Part shown: positions 1 to 7,044 of the stretch, in pieces | How positions within the stretch are numbered: position 1 is the stretch's first letter | How the letters are laid out: the number at the start of each line of letters is the position of its first letter | Source of the DNA: Poriferisodalis sp965215815 | GTDB lineage: Bacteria > Actinomycetota > Acidimicrobiia > Acidimicrobiales > Poriferisodalaceae | DNA length: 64,000 bases | Assembly (NCBI RefSeq): GCF_965215815.1 | Contig: NZ_CBDCEO010000013.1 | Coordinates: forward strand, 2,108,001 to 2,172,000 | Direction: 5' to 3' | Program-made: the position numbers and the translations under genes | Notes under the pieces: model-generated | What the model saw: the letters and a program-made list of their open reading frames with translations, nothing else | Databases searched by the model: none | Told to the model about the DNA's origin: nothing

Positions 1-600
1 GGTGACCGATGAGTCCGCTGCGGCGAGGCGCAGCCGGCGTGACTGCAACGTCGGCGCCTCATCTGCCGGGATCAGCATCCAGACCAGGCGATCGGCGCTA
101 TGGGCAGCCGTCAGCACGGCATCGATGTGGCCCCACGCAGTCACGAAGGGCGCCACGCCACGCAGTGACCAGCCGTCGCCGGAACGTTCCGCGAACAGGC
201 AAGGTTCAGGCCGCAGCACATGCGCGAACGCCACGCCGCTGCGAGACTTGCCGGTCGCAAGGGCACGGGCCCAGCGATCGTGCAGCGGCGAGCCGGGTGG
301 CATACGCGCGGCGGCCGCCGACCCACCGCCGTGCTGCGCCCACACGAATGCCGTGGTGAGGCAGCCACTAGCCAGCGCCTCGAGAATCGCGAGCCGTTCG
401 AGTTCATTGAAGCCACAGCCGCCGACCTCTCGTGGCGTCCACAAGCCGTAGAACCCCGCGTCGCGCAACAAGTCCAAATTGTCCTCAGGCACCGTTCCGG
501 CTGCGTCCACATCGAGCGAGCGCCCAAGAAGCACGTCGCTCGCGAGCTGCCGTGCTGTGTGCAGCAACGCGCTTGCGTCAGGGGGTGCCTCGGGATTCAT
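1..600 (-). CDS. acyl-CoA dehydrogenase, N-terminal part (cut by window edge)
   Basis: Reading the minus strand from an ATG at 600 gives 200 codons without a stop to the window edge. The protein begins MNPEAPPDASALLHTARQ and contains the acyl-CoA dehydrogenase N-terminal helical pattern: a 'DLLRDAGFYGLWTPREVGG' stretch, then an 'AILEALASGCLTTAFVWAQH' helix leading into the middle beta domain. The family oxidises acyl-CoA thioesters with FAD. The C-terminal half with the catalytic Glu lies outside the window. It follows the broken MaoC gene by 66 bp on the same strand and probably belongs to the nitrile hydratase operon upstream. A TTG three codons upstream is an alternative start. Confidence 0.8.
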   Translation of the reverse strand, partial: MNPEAPPDASALLHTARQLASDVLLGRSLDVDAAGTVPEDNLDLLRDAGFYGLWTPREVGGCGFNELERLAILEALASGCLTTAFVWAQHGGGSAAAARMPPGSPLHDRWARALATGKSRSGVAFAHVLRPEPCLFAERSGDGWSLRGVAPFVTAWGHIDAVLTAAHSADRLVWMLIPADEAPTLQSRRLRLAAADSSVT

Positions 601-666
601 GTCGCTCAAGGATGCACGAGCGACAGCAACATGCCTCGGGTCAATCGGAACGTCGAACCAGCGCTC

Positions 667-1210
667 TCAGGCGTCTGTCCCCTCGGCAGGCTGGCGCCAC
701 ATGAGGGCGTTGCGCCGCATGATGGCAACCAGGGTGTCGTCCTGTTTGTAGGCGCGGTGCTCGAACAGCACGATGCCCTGATCAGGCTTGCTCTTCGAAC
801 CCCGGGCTGACACGACCTCGCTCTCGACACGCAGCGTGTCGCCGTCGGTGCGGGGAAGTCCATGCGTTCGAAACCCAGGTTGGCGACGGTGGTGCCGTGC
901 GTGGTCGAACGGAACACCGGTGCGGGGAAGTCCATGCGTTCGAAACGGTGGTGCCGTGCGTGGTCTCGTGCACCGAAATGCCGACGACGACTGCGGCAGT
1001 GAACATCGAGTTCACGAGCGGCTTGCCGAACTGGGTCTCCGTGCGGGCGTACTCGAAGTCGAGGTGCAGGGCCGCCGGGTTCATCGTCATGGTCGTGAAC
1101 ATGACGTTGTCGGCTTCGGTGATGGACCGCCGCAGCCGATGGTGGATCACCAGCCCCGGTGTCAGTTCTTCGAACCACAAGCCGCCGTGCGGGCGTGGAG
1201 CATTGCTCAT
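667..1210 (-). pseudogene. MaoC-like hydratase, broken by an internal duplication
   Basis: The 5' part (from ATG 1210) reads MSNAPRPHGGLWFEELTPG and then the MaoC-type pattern 'TEADNVMFTTMTMNPAALH' and 'FGKPLVNSMFTAA'. The 3' part, in a different frame, reads 'DGDTLRVESEVVSARGSKS' and ends 'ALMWRQPAEGTDA' at a TGA at 667-669. Between them (about 847-965) a segment encoding 'GFERMDFPAP' occurs twice with short deletions, so three frames must be joined to restore one hotdog-fold protein. The start codon overlaps the stop of the upstream gene (TGATG), so the gene is co-transcribed. The family hydrates enoyl-CoAs. As it stands the product would end prematurely. A genuine mutation or an assembly error could both give this pattern. 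Confidence 0.75.
847..965. repeat. interleaved direct repeat inside the MaoC gene
   Basis: A unit of about 27 bp containing GGGGAAGTCCATGCGTTCGA occurs at 847-873 and again at 919-946, a spacing of 72 bp. The flanking motif GGTGGTGCCGTGCGTGGTC also occurs twice. Small differences in the interval (loss of about 10-11 bp on each side) shift the reading frame. This repeat is the cause of the frame disruption in the MaoC gene. Confidence 0.8.
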
Positions 1211-2337
1211 CAGGCAGCTCCTTGTCCTTCAGTTGAAGTGTCCGATGCGCCGACGCCGAGAGCGTCGGCGATGCCGGGCACCTCGCAGGCCTGGTCGAGT
1301 TCGATCTCGGCGTGGACCACCGGGTTCTGGTGCGGGCCGGCGCACCACGAGGGCATCACCATCGTGTACAGGCCCTTGCCGCCCGCTTGGAACACCACGA
1401 TCCGACTCGGGTCCTTCAGGATCGGCACCATCTCGTCGGGCGGCGAGTCGTTCCCAAGATGGAACACGGACCCCATGGCGACGAGCACGGCCGTCGAGTT
1501 GGCGGCCCGAGCAGCGAGTTCGGCTTGGACGTCCTCACGGCTCAGTCCTGCCCGGGCCAGCACAGCCGTGTGGTCCGGATTCATGATCACCACGAGCGAG
1601 CCGTGGCGAAGGTGTGCATTGTTGCTGCCTGGATTCGCCATCACGGCGGCGATCACGTTCAGCAGGCGGTTGGCCGACTCGGGATCGTCGGCGTCGCCGG
1701 TGAAGAACGTCGAGTGCGGTGCCTCGGCACCCGTCACGATCACTGCGCTCTGGTCGGGTTCGTAGCCGAACGACGTATGCAGCGGCGCGAACGGACTGTT
1801 CTCGGTGTCCTCTGCAATGCAGTAGGTGAACTTGCCCGGATGGCCGTGCAGTGCCATGTCGGAGACGCCGGGGCGAGCGCCGCCGATGTTCATCATCGCC
1901 AGTCTCAGCGCCCGACCGATGGAGGCATTGGCCCGGTGACCCGGACCCAGCGCCCCGAATCCCGAGGCAACCTCTCCGCATTGGTGCCGAGCGGGCCCGC
2001 ACACCACCATGAGCGGCGCGGTGCAGTGGGTGGTGCTCTGCATCTCGGTCAGGTCGAACTCGGGTTTGCACACGGCTCGCACTGCGGCGACGACAACCGG
2101 CACGTGGTCGGTCAAGCAGCCCGCCATGACGGCCGCCGTGGCCACCTTCTCAACGCTCGCCACGCCGTGCGCAGGACCCATGACACCCAACTCAACGTCG
2201 GTATCGAGCCCAGTCGCGAGCACCATCGCGGCCACTCGTTCAGGAGTCGGGATGACGACCGGCAGACCGTCGGTCAGCCCGAGCACGTGCAGTTCTTCGA
2301 GCGCGTCGGCCTCGCTGCGGGCCTCCAAGAGCGTCAC
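1210..2337 (-). CDS. conserved protein of unknown function, partner of the UGSC selenoprotein
   Basis: 375 residues. The start lies 7 bp after the stop of the UGSC gene, and its stop overlaps the MaoC start, so it is inside the operon. Visible features: an N-terminal 'GLTDGLPVVIPTPERV' motif, a repeated small-residue 'VASVEKVATAAVMAGC' segment, and a Cys-rich stretch 'HCTAPLMVVCGPARHQCGE' at about residues 104-122. I recall this protein type occurring beside UGSC-motif proteins in other genomes, but no activity is known to me. No signal peptide or clear membrane helix is seen. The Cys-rich stretch could mean metal or thiol chemistry; that is inference. Confidence 0.8.
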   Translation of the reverse strand: MTLLEARSEADALEELHVLGLTDGLPVVIPTPERVAAMVLATGLDTDVELGVMGPAHGVASVEKVATAAVMAGCLTDHVPVVVAAVRAVCKPEFDLTEMQSTTHCTAPLMVVCGPARHQCGEVASGFGALGPGHRANASIGRALRLAMMNIGGARPGVSDMALHGHPGKFTYCIAEDTENSPFAPLHTSFGYEPDQSAVIVTGAEAPHSTFFTGDADDPESANRLLNVIAAVMANPGSNNAHLRHGSLVVIMNPDHTAVLARAGLSREDVQAELAARAANSTAVLVAMGSVFHLGNDSPPDEMVPILKDPSRIVVFQAGGKGLYTMVMPSWCAGPHQNPVVHAEIELDQACEVPGIADALGVGASDTSTEGQGAA

Positions 2338-2344
2338 GGCCTGA

Positions 2345-2890
2345 TCAGTTCGTGACGGCGCCGCTCAGGATCGCCACGATCTGTGGCGCGATGTCGGCTG
2401 CCACCCGAGCCATGTTGTCCTCGCCGCTGCCGGCGACCGGATGCGGCAGCCGGATGCGGGGAACAGCCGGCATGCCGGTGGCGGCGGCCACGAAGTCGCC
2501 TTGGGGCCAGAAAGCATCGGTGACGAGTGCGATGGCGGGAATGCCCTGCCGGGCGACGGAGATGCTGTCACGCACGGTGCCAGAGGTGCAGCTGCCTCAA
2601 TGGCCGTACGCCGCGATCACCGCACCGCATTCGGAGCGGATGTCGGCGAGCATTCCTTCGCCGACAACCGACGAGGCGTCGCCCTTGTCGTAGCGGTAGA
2701 ACGACGCAGCCGGAAGCCGCTCGGCAAGCGCCTTCTCAACATGGTCGAGGAAGCGGACGCTATCAGGGAAGCCATTGGCAACCAGGCCGATGGTGATCGG
2801 CTGATCGAGCCGTGTGCTCAAGCTGTACGGCTCGGGCGCAGTCTTGGCCTCGCCCCGTGGATCGTGGAAGGTGAGGGTGCTCATGCACAC
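2345..2890 (-). CDS. UGSC-family selenoprotein (in-frame TGA read as selenocysteine)
   Basis: Naive translation gives two pieces, one ending at a TGA at 2597-2599 and one resuming downstream in the same frame. Reading TGA as Sec joins them into a 181-residue protein with the motif A-Y-G-H-U-G-S-C at residues 94-101, which is the signature of the UGSC (seleno)protein family. After the motif comes 'TSGTVRDSISVARQGIPA', typical of the family, and the C-terminus 'NMARVAADIAPQIVAIL'. A possible bacterial SECIS hairpin lies just downstream of the TGA. The start (ATG 2890, or a second ATG two codons on) is 38 bp after the nitrile hydratase accessory gene. Function is unknown; the U-G-S-C pair suggests redox activity. 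No sel genes are in the window, so Sec machinery must lie elsewhere. Confidence 0.82.
2565..2583 (-). promoter_or_regulatory. candidate bacterial SECIS hairpin
   Basis: On the coding strand, 13 nt after the TGA codon, the sequence CTG-G-CAC-CGTGC-GTG-A-CAG can fold into a hairpin: two 3-bp helices separated by a G.A mismatch, with a 5-nt apical loop CGTGC. The loop begins 20 nt after the UGA and has a G at its second position. Both points agree with the published bacterial SECIS consensus as I remember it. The stem is short, so this is supportive rather than decisive. Confidence 0.5.
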
Positions 2891-2928
2891 AGTCTGACAC
2901 CCGCGCTGGCTGCACGCGTGCTGTGCGG

Positions 2929-3270
2929 TCAGTGGTCGTGACCGGCTGGTCGATCGGCGTACCGCGTGGCCCGATCAGCGAGCGTTGTTCCCTCCAGCAG
3001 CCCGCCGTCGGTGACCGCCTGCTCAAGTGCGGTGAGCCAGCACCGGTAGTAGTCCCAAGTCTCGCGCGCCTCGTCGTCCGCCGCGGCAGTCTCCGCGGCG
3101 GCGATCGCCTCGATGAGGTGCCCGCGGAACTCGTCCCAGGTGAAATGACCGCCATCGACGAGATCGGCCGCAAGACCGAATGCCCGGGCCTGCCAGGGCT
3201 CGGAGAAGACCAGTTCGCCGTTGTCCCGCGGCGGTGCGGCCGTGGTGCCCTCCAGCAATTCGATGCTCAT
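2929..3270 (-). CDS. nitrile hydratase accessory protein
   Basis: About 113 residues from MSIELLEGTTAAP; an upstream ATG at 3321 in the same frame would overlap the end of the alpha-subunit gene. The later ATG is chosen because it has GGGA about 6 nt upstream and avoids a non-conserved leader. The pattern 'FSEPWQARAFGLAADLV' followed by 'FTWDEFRGHLIEAI' and 'YYRCWLTALEQ' is that of the small proteins related to the beta-subunit N-terminus that deliver cobalt to, or activate, Co-type nitrile hydratase. It lies directly downstream of the alpha gene, the usual order for beta-alpha-activator operons. Confidence 0.85.
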   Translation of the reverse strand: MSIELLEGTTAAPPRDNGELVFSEPWQARAFGLAADLVDGGHFTWDEFRGHLIEAIAAAETAAADDEARETWDYYRCWLTALEQAVTDGGLLEGTTLADRATRYADRPAGHDH

Positions 3271-3295
3271 GGCTGTCCCGTCAGCTTGTTGGCCG

Positions 3296-3940
3296 TCATT
3301 GACTGTCGGGCTGCGCGGCACGGGCTACGCCGATCATCGAGTCGCGCGTCACAAGGTTGGCCAGTCGCTCGGCCGGCCAGCCTTCGGTGCCGACAGGTCG
3401 CTCCGGCAGCACCAGAAACCTGGTTTCAGAGCTCGAGTCCCAGATGCGCACCTCGGTGTCGGTCCCGAGTTCCAGGCCCATCTCGGCCAGCACGGCTCTC
3501 GGCTCACGCACCACGCGGGCCCGGTACTCGGGGCTCTTGTACCAATTCGGCGGCAGCCCCAGCAGGGCCCACGGGTAACACGAGCACAGCGTGCAGACGA
3601 CCACATTGTGGATGCCCGGCATGTTGGCCTTCACCTCGATGTGCTCGATCTCGGCACCGCGGATGTCCATATCGGCGACGACGGCGTCGGCGTCGGCCAG
3701 CAGTCGCTGTCGCAGTGGGGGATCAGTCCACGCTTGCGCAACCAGCCGCGCTCCGATCATCGGTCCGATGTCGTGCTCGAAGCGCCGAATGGTCGCATCG
3801 ATCCGCTCGGGATCAGCGAGGCCCTTGGCGACCAGCAGGTCTTCGAGCGCTTCGACGCGGACTTCCGGCGATGACGCGTCGTAATGGTCGTGGTGATGGC
3901 CGTGGCCGTTTCCGTGGTCGTCTTGCATGAATTCCTCCAT
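3296..3940 (-). CDS. nthA: nitrile hydratase alpha subunit, cobalt type
   Basis: 214 residues. The metal site is V-C-T-L-C-S-C-Y-P-W, with Cys at 116, 119 and 121. Thr between the first two Cys marks the Co(III) type; iron enzymes have Ser there. The following 'LLGLPPNWYKSPEYRARVV' and 'REPRAVLAEMGLEL' segments are typical of the subunit. The enzyme hydrates nitriles to amides in the cytoplasm as an alpha/beta assembly, with two of the Cys oxidised post-translationally. The N-terminus is unusually His-rich (about eight His in residues 9-19), which may help bind metal. The gene starts 10 bp after the beta-subunit stop. ATG 3928 is an alternative start. Confidence 0.95.
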   Translation of the reverse strand: MEEFMQDDHGNGHGHHHDHYDASSPEVRVEALEDLLVAKGLADPERIDATIRRFEHDIGPMIGARLVAQAWTDPPLRQRLLADADAVVADMDIRGAEIEHIEVKANMPGIHNVVVCTLCSCYPWALLGLPPNWYKSPEYRARVVREPRAVLAEMGLELGTDTEVRIWDSSSETRFLVLPERPVGTEGWPAERLANLVTRDSMIGVARAAQPDSQ

Positions 3941-3950
3941 CGGCGGGGCC

Positions 3951-4736
3951 TCAGCGGTCAGCCGTCGCTGTGGTCAGGTAGCACTCGTACAGGTCGACGT
4001 GGACCGTCGCGTTCGGCTCGGCGTCGTCGCCCCACAGCGTTCGGGCGTCGTAACCCACGCAGTACACGTGCTGGGGCCGCTCGCCCCTGTTGTGTGCCGT
4101 GCTGTCGGGCAGCACTTCGGGCGGGTGCAGCTTCACGACGATGCCCGGCTTGCCCACGGCGTAGCCGGGCAGCCGTGTGTGGCCGGGCTGGATTGGTGCC
4201 GGGGCAACCACGCGGTCGCCGACGCTGTATCGAGGTGGCTCAGCGAGTTCGCGCCGGACCGTCCGGCGTTGCGGCGCCGGTGTGGGGCGATCGGGGGGCA
4301 GCAGGGACGGGACACGGTCGGCGACGGGGGAGACCAGCCGCGCCGGCGTCGCTTTAGAGGTAGCTGTAGGGGTCAGGTCCGCGCGCCCGGCCACCCGCAG
4401 GGCCACGTCCCGGAGCCCGGCCATCCGCAGGGCCAAGTCGACGGGATCGACGATGTCGTACTCGGCAAGCAGCACCTCGAAACCCGCCAGCCAGCGTCCG
4501 TAGTAGCCGTTCTTGAAATAGTCGTCGGGGTGCAGGCGCTCCAGCGCATATCGGAACTCGCCGGGCCGCCGAGCAGTCGCCGACGTGACAGCGCCGAGTA
4601 AGCCGAAGACACGCCGCTCCCAGTCGGCATGAAACGGCGGCTCGTCCGGTTCGTGGGGCACTGGTCCATATCCGGAGACGCCACCGAGGTCGTGCACGCT
4701 GCGTTCATGACCACTGGGCTGCATCGGGCCCAGCAT
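3951..4736 (-). CDS. nthB: nitrile hydratase beta subunit
   Basis: 261 residues from ATG 4736; ATG 4724 or GTG 4697 are possible starts, since the conserved part begins 'VHDLGGVSGYGPV'. Family marks are 'FHADWERRVFGLLGAV', 'YYGRWLAGFEVLLAE' and the C-terminal SH3-like barrel 'YSVGDRVVAPAP', 'HTRLPGYAVGKPGIV' and 'LYECYL'. It pairs with the alpha subunit to form the nitrile-hydrating enzyme. The middle contains a 30-bp in-frame tandem duplication giving 'DLALRMAGLR' then 'DVALRVAGRA'. It is the first gene of the minus-strand operon, and its upstream region carries a separate 28-bp tandem repeat. Confidence 0.93.
   Translation of the reverse strand: MLGPMQPSGHERSVHDLGGVSGYGPVPHEPDEPPFHADWERRVFGLLGAVTSATARRPGEFRYALERLHPDDYFKNGYYGRWLAGFEVLLAEYDIVDPVDLALRMAGLRDVALRVAGRADLTPTATSKATPARLVSPVADRVPSLLPPDRPTPAPQRRTVRRELAEPPRYSVGDRVVAPAPIQPGHTRLPGYAVGKPGIVVKLHPPEVLPDSTAHNRGERPQHVYCVGYDARTLWGDDAEPNATVHVDLYECYLTTATADR
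4385..4439. repeat. in-frame 30-bp tandem duplication inside nthB
   Basis: A 25-bp core occurs at 4385-4409 and 4415-4439 with two mismatches and a period of exactly 30 bp, so the reading frame is kept. It adds ten residues to the linker before the C-terminal beta barrel. Confidence 0.75.
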
Positions 4737-4753
4737 TGCACCTGCAGCGGTGG

Positions 4754-4808
4754 TCGCCGCAGTTCGACACGGGGGCGGTCCTCGTCGCAGTTCGACACGG
4801 CGGCGGTC
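4754..4808. repeat. 28-bp tandem repeat in the divergent promoter region of the nitrile hydratase operon
   Basis: A 27-bp unit containing CGCAGTTCGACACGG lies at 4754-4780 and again at 4782-4808, with two mismatches, between nthB (minus) and the deoxynucleotidase (plus). A third partial copy, GCAGAGTTCG, follows at about 4810-4819. The position suggests a duplicated regulator-binding site, but no regulator gene is adjacent, and plain replication slippage would explain it equally well. Confidence 0.7.
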
Positions 4809-4875
4809 GGCAGAGTTCGCGGCATCCGGTCGTAATCGCCGGATTCTGTGTCAGTCAGGTTGTTAGCTTGCGGGG

Positions 4876-5526
4876 ATGCCCGAGTTCGTACTGGCCGTCG
4901 ATCTCGACGGGGTCTGTGCCCAGCACACCGAGGCATTTCGACGTGTCGTCGCCCGTGAGCGCAACGTCAGCGAGGACACGTTGCCGCTGTTGCGCAGCTG
5001 GAGCTTCTCCGAGTGGGGCTTTGGCGAAGGCGACTTCGAAGAGCTGCACAAAGTGGCGGTCCTCGAGTACCGCATGTTCCGCGACATCGAACCGATGGAA
5101 GGCTGCTCGGAGGCACTGTGGCGGCTGTCCGATGCCGGCGTGTGGATCCGGATTGTGACTCACCGGCTCTACACCAGCTGGGGTCACCGGGTCACCGTCA
5201 GCGACACGGTGGAGTGGCTTGACCGGCAGCGCATTCCCTACCGGGACATCTGCTTTCTCGCCGACAAGTCGGTGGTGAATGCCGACGCCCACATCGAGGA
5301 CGCGCCGCACAATATCGAGGCCATCCGAGCAGCCGGCGGCCATGTCATTGCGTTCGACCAGCCGTACAACGCCCACGTTGCCGGCCCACGTGCCCACGAC
5401 TGGACCGAGATGGAGGAGATGATCGTGGAGCTGATGGCGGCGGCCGGAAGTGCTGTGGCGCGCCCGCTGCCTGGCATGGATGCGGGCTCGGACCGGCTCG
5501 AGGTGCGCACCAGGGACACGACATGA
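4876..5526 (+). CDS. 5'(3')-deoxyribonucleotidase-like HAD phosphatase
   Basis: 216 residues. The HAD motif I is 'VDLDGVCAQ' (Asp9, Asp11). 'IVTHRLYTSWGHR' supplies motif II, and 'FLADKSVVNADAHIEDAPHNIEAI' read in two parts supplies the Lys and the acidic motif IV of the NT5C family. Such enzymes remove phosphate from deoxynucleotides to balance pools. Its last four bases ATGA overlap the start of the NUDIX gene, so the two are co-transcribed. Substrate cannot be told from sequence. Confidence 0.82.
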   Translation: MPEFVLAVDLDGVCAQHTEAFRRVVARERNVSEDTLPLLRSWSFSEWGFGEGDFEELHKVAVLEYRMFRDIEPMEGCSEALWRLSDAGVWIRIVTHRLYTSWGHRVTVSDTVEWLDRQRIPYRDICFLADKSVVNADAHIEDAPHNIEAIRAAGGHVIAFDQPYNAHVAGPRAHDWTEMEEMIVELMAAAGSAVARPLPGMDAGSDRLEVRTRDTT

Positions 5527-6347
5527 GCAGCACTCCGAGTGCATCAGCAATGTCGCCACCGATCGACGCGGCAACAGTGGTCGTCTTGCGAGATGCAGAG
5601 CCGGCCGCGGCGCCCGGGCACGGCTTCGACCTTGCGACGAGCGACATCGGCGCGCATATCGAAGTACTCATGCTGCGCCGAAACTCACGCGGTTTCTTCG
5701 GCGGCATGTGGGTGTTCCCTGGGGGCCGAGTCGATCCGCCCGACAGGGAAAGTCCCGGCGACATCGTGAGTCCCTGCGATCCCCGCACGGTGGATGGTGC
5801 AGCAGGACTTCACGACGGCGACGCCAGCGGCTTTTGCACGGCGGCGATCCGAGAGGCGCACGAGGAGGCAGGCATCGACCTCTCAGGTGCCGGTTTGGTG
5901 CATTTCGCTCACTGGCTGCCGCCGCCAATCCGGCCCAAGCGCTTCTCGACCCAATTCTTCATCTGCGCGGCCCCCGCCGAACTGGACGCAGTGACCGTCG
6001 ACGGCAGCGAGATCCTCGACCACGCTTGGGTCTCGCCTGCTGCTGCGCTCGCCCGCAGGGCAGCGGGAGAGATCGAGTTCGTCACGCCCACGTTTGTGAC
6101 CTTGACGTGGCTGTCGGGCTTCAACCGCACCGCAGACGTTCTGGCCTCCGTGAGCGGACATTCCTGCTTCCACACCGAGATCATCGAGTCACCCGAGTCC
6201 GACCCGGGCCATGTCGCGGTCTATGTCGGCGACGTTGCCTTTCCCGACGGCGACCTCGACACGCCCGGTCCGCGTCGTCGCTGCACCATGGTCCGTTCTG
6301 GCTGGCGCTGGGAAGAACACGACGGCACCGCCGCCGCCACACGCTGA
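5523..6347 (+). CDS. NUDIX hydrolase, NUDT19-like
   Basis: 274 residues. The NUDIX box is split: 'MWVFPGGRVDPPD' at the start and 'AAIREAHEEAGIDL' some 40 residues later, an insertion seen in the NUDT7/NUDT19 branch that hydrolyses CoA-type substrates. 'RNSRGFFGGMWVFPGG' precedes the box, and 'IRPKRFSTQFF' follows. It overlaps the upstream deoxynucleotidase by ATGA, so the pair probably cleans nucleotide or CoA derivatives. Exact substrate unknown. Confidence 0.85.
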   Translation: MSSTPSASAMSPPIDAATVVVLRDAEPAAAPGHGFDLATSDIGAHIEVLMLRRNSRGFFGGMWVFPGGRVDPPDRESPGDIVSPCDPRTVDGAAGLHDGDASGFCTAAIREAHEEAGIDLSGAGLVHFAHWLPPPIRPKRFSTQFFICAAPAELDAVTVDGSEILDHAWVSPAAALARRAAGEIEFVTPTFVTLTWLSGFNRTADVLASVSGHSCFHTEIIESPESDPGHVAVYVGDVAFPDGDLDTPGPRRRCTMVRSGWRWEEHDGTAAATR

Positions 6348-6412
6348 AGCAGCCTCGGCTGCCAGAGCCCACGCAGTCACCGGCGGAACAGCGACTTCGT
6401 AGCACTCCGAAG

Positions 6413-7036
6413 TCAGTACGTCGGGCGCAGGCGGCGGGCTCGGCCGACTAGGCGGGCGATCTGCTGTTCCTGCGAGGGACCGTCTGGACCGCCGCCGGGG
6501 CGGGCGGCACGGAAGTCAACTGCGGCCTGCTGAGCGTCTGCCCCTAGCGAGATCATGGCGAGGATGCCCACGACCGCGGTGCGTGCCATGCCCGCGCCGC
6601 AGTGCACGAGCACGTTCTTGCCGGTGAAGATGGACTCGTTGATGTAGGCGACGGTGCCCATGACACCGCCGTCGAAGATCGTGCCGCCGTCAGGTATCGG
6701 CAGCCAAAGCGCTCGGGCATCGGCGTCGCTGCGGAAGCGGAGTGACTCGATATCGATGTCGCCGAAGCGTGCGGCATGGCCTTGGAGCACGTCGTCGACG
6801 GCCGATTCATTGACCTGCTGCATGAGCCAGGGCGGCATTCGAGTAATCAGCCACGGCAGGTAGTCGGGATAGCGCAGCTCAATCTCGTGCGGCGTCAGCA
6901 GGCACACCATGACCGAGGCGTCCACGCGGTCGAGCGCCGCTTGCGGGTCGGGTCCGACGGCCGAGAAGTTCGTGACGTACAGCCGGCCGGTTCCCTCGGG
7001 CGTTCCAAGTGGGATCTCGTCGATGCGGTGCAGCAT
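6413..7036 (-). CDS. dual-specificity phosphatase-like protein
   Basis: About 207 residues when started at ATG 7036 (MLHRIDEIPLGTPEGTG); a longer frame reaches 7117 but runs into the upstream gene. The P-loop is 'VHCGAGMARTA', a C-X5-R signature with Cys and Arg in place, preceded by an Asp-containing 'WLPIPDGG' loop that can be the general acid. This is the cysteine phosphatase fold acting on phosphoproteins or small phosphate esters. It follows the 7045-8196 gene with a short overlap, so the three minus-strand genes here form one unit. Confidence 0.8.
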   Translation of the reverse strand: MLHRIDEIPLGTPEGTGRLYVTNFSAVGPDPQAALDRVDASVMVCLLTPHEIELRYPDYLPWLITRMPPWLMQQVNESAVDDVLQGHAARFGDIDIESLRFRSDADARALWLPIPDGGTIFDGGVMGTVAYINESIFTGKNVLVHCGAGMARTAVVGILAMISLGADAQQAAVDFRAARPGGGPDGPSQEQQIARLVGRARRLRPTY

Positions 7037-7044
7037 GGCGCCCG

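Noticed and set aside
3296..3940. Iron-type nitrile hydratase or thiocyanate hydrolase
   Set aside because: The metal motif has Thr (C-T-L-C-S-C), which marks the cobalt type; thiocyanate hydrolase has three subunits, whereas here a clear beta subunit and activator are present.
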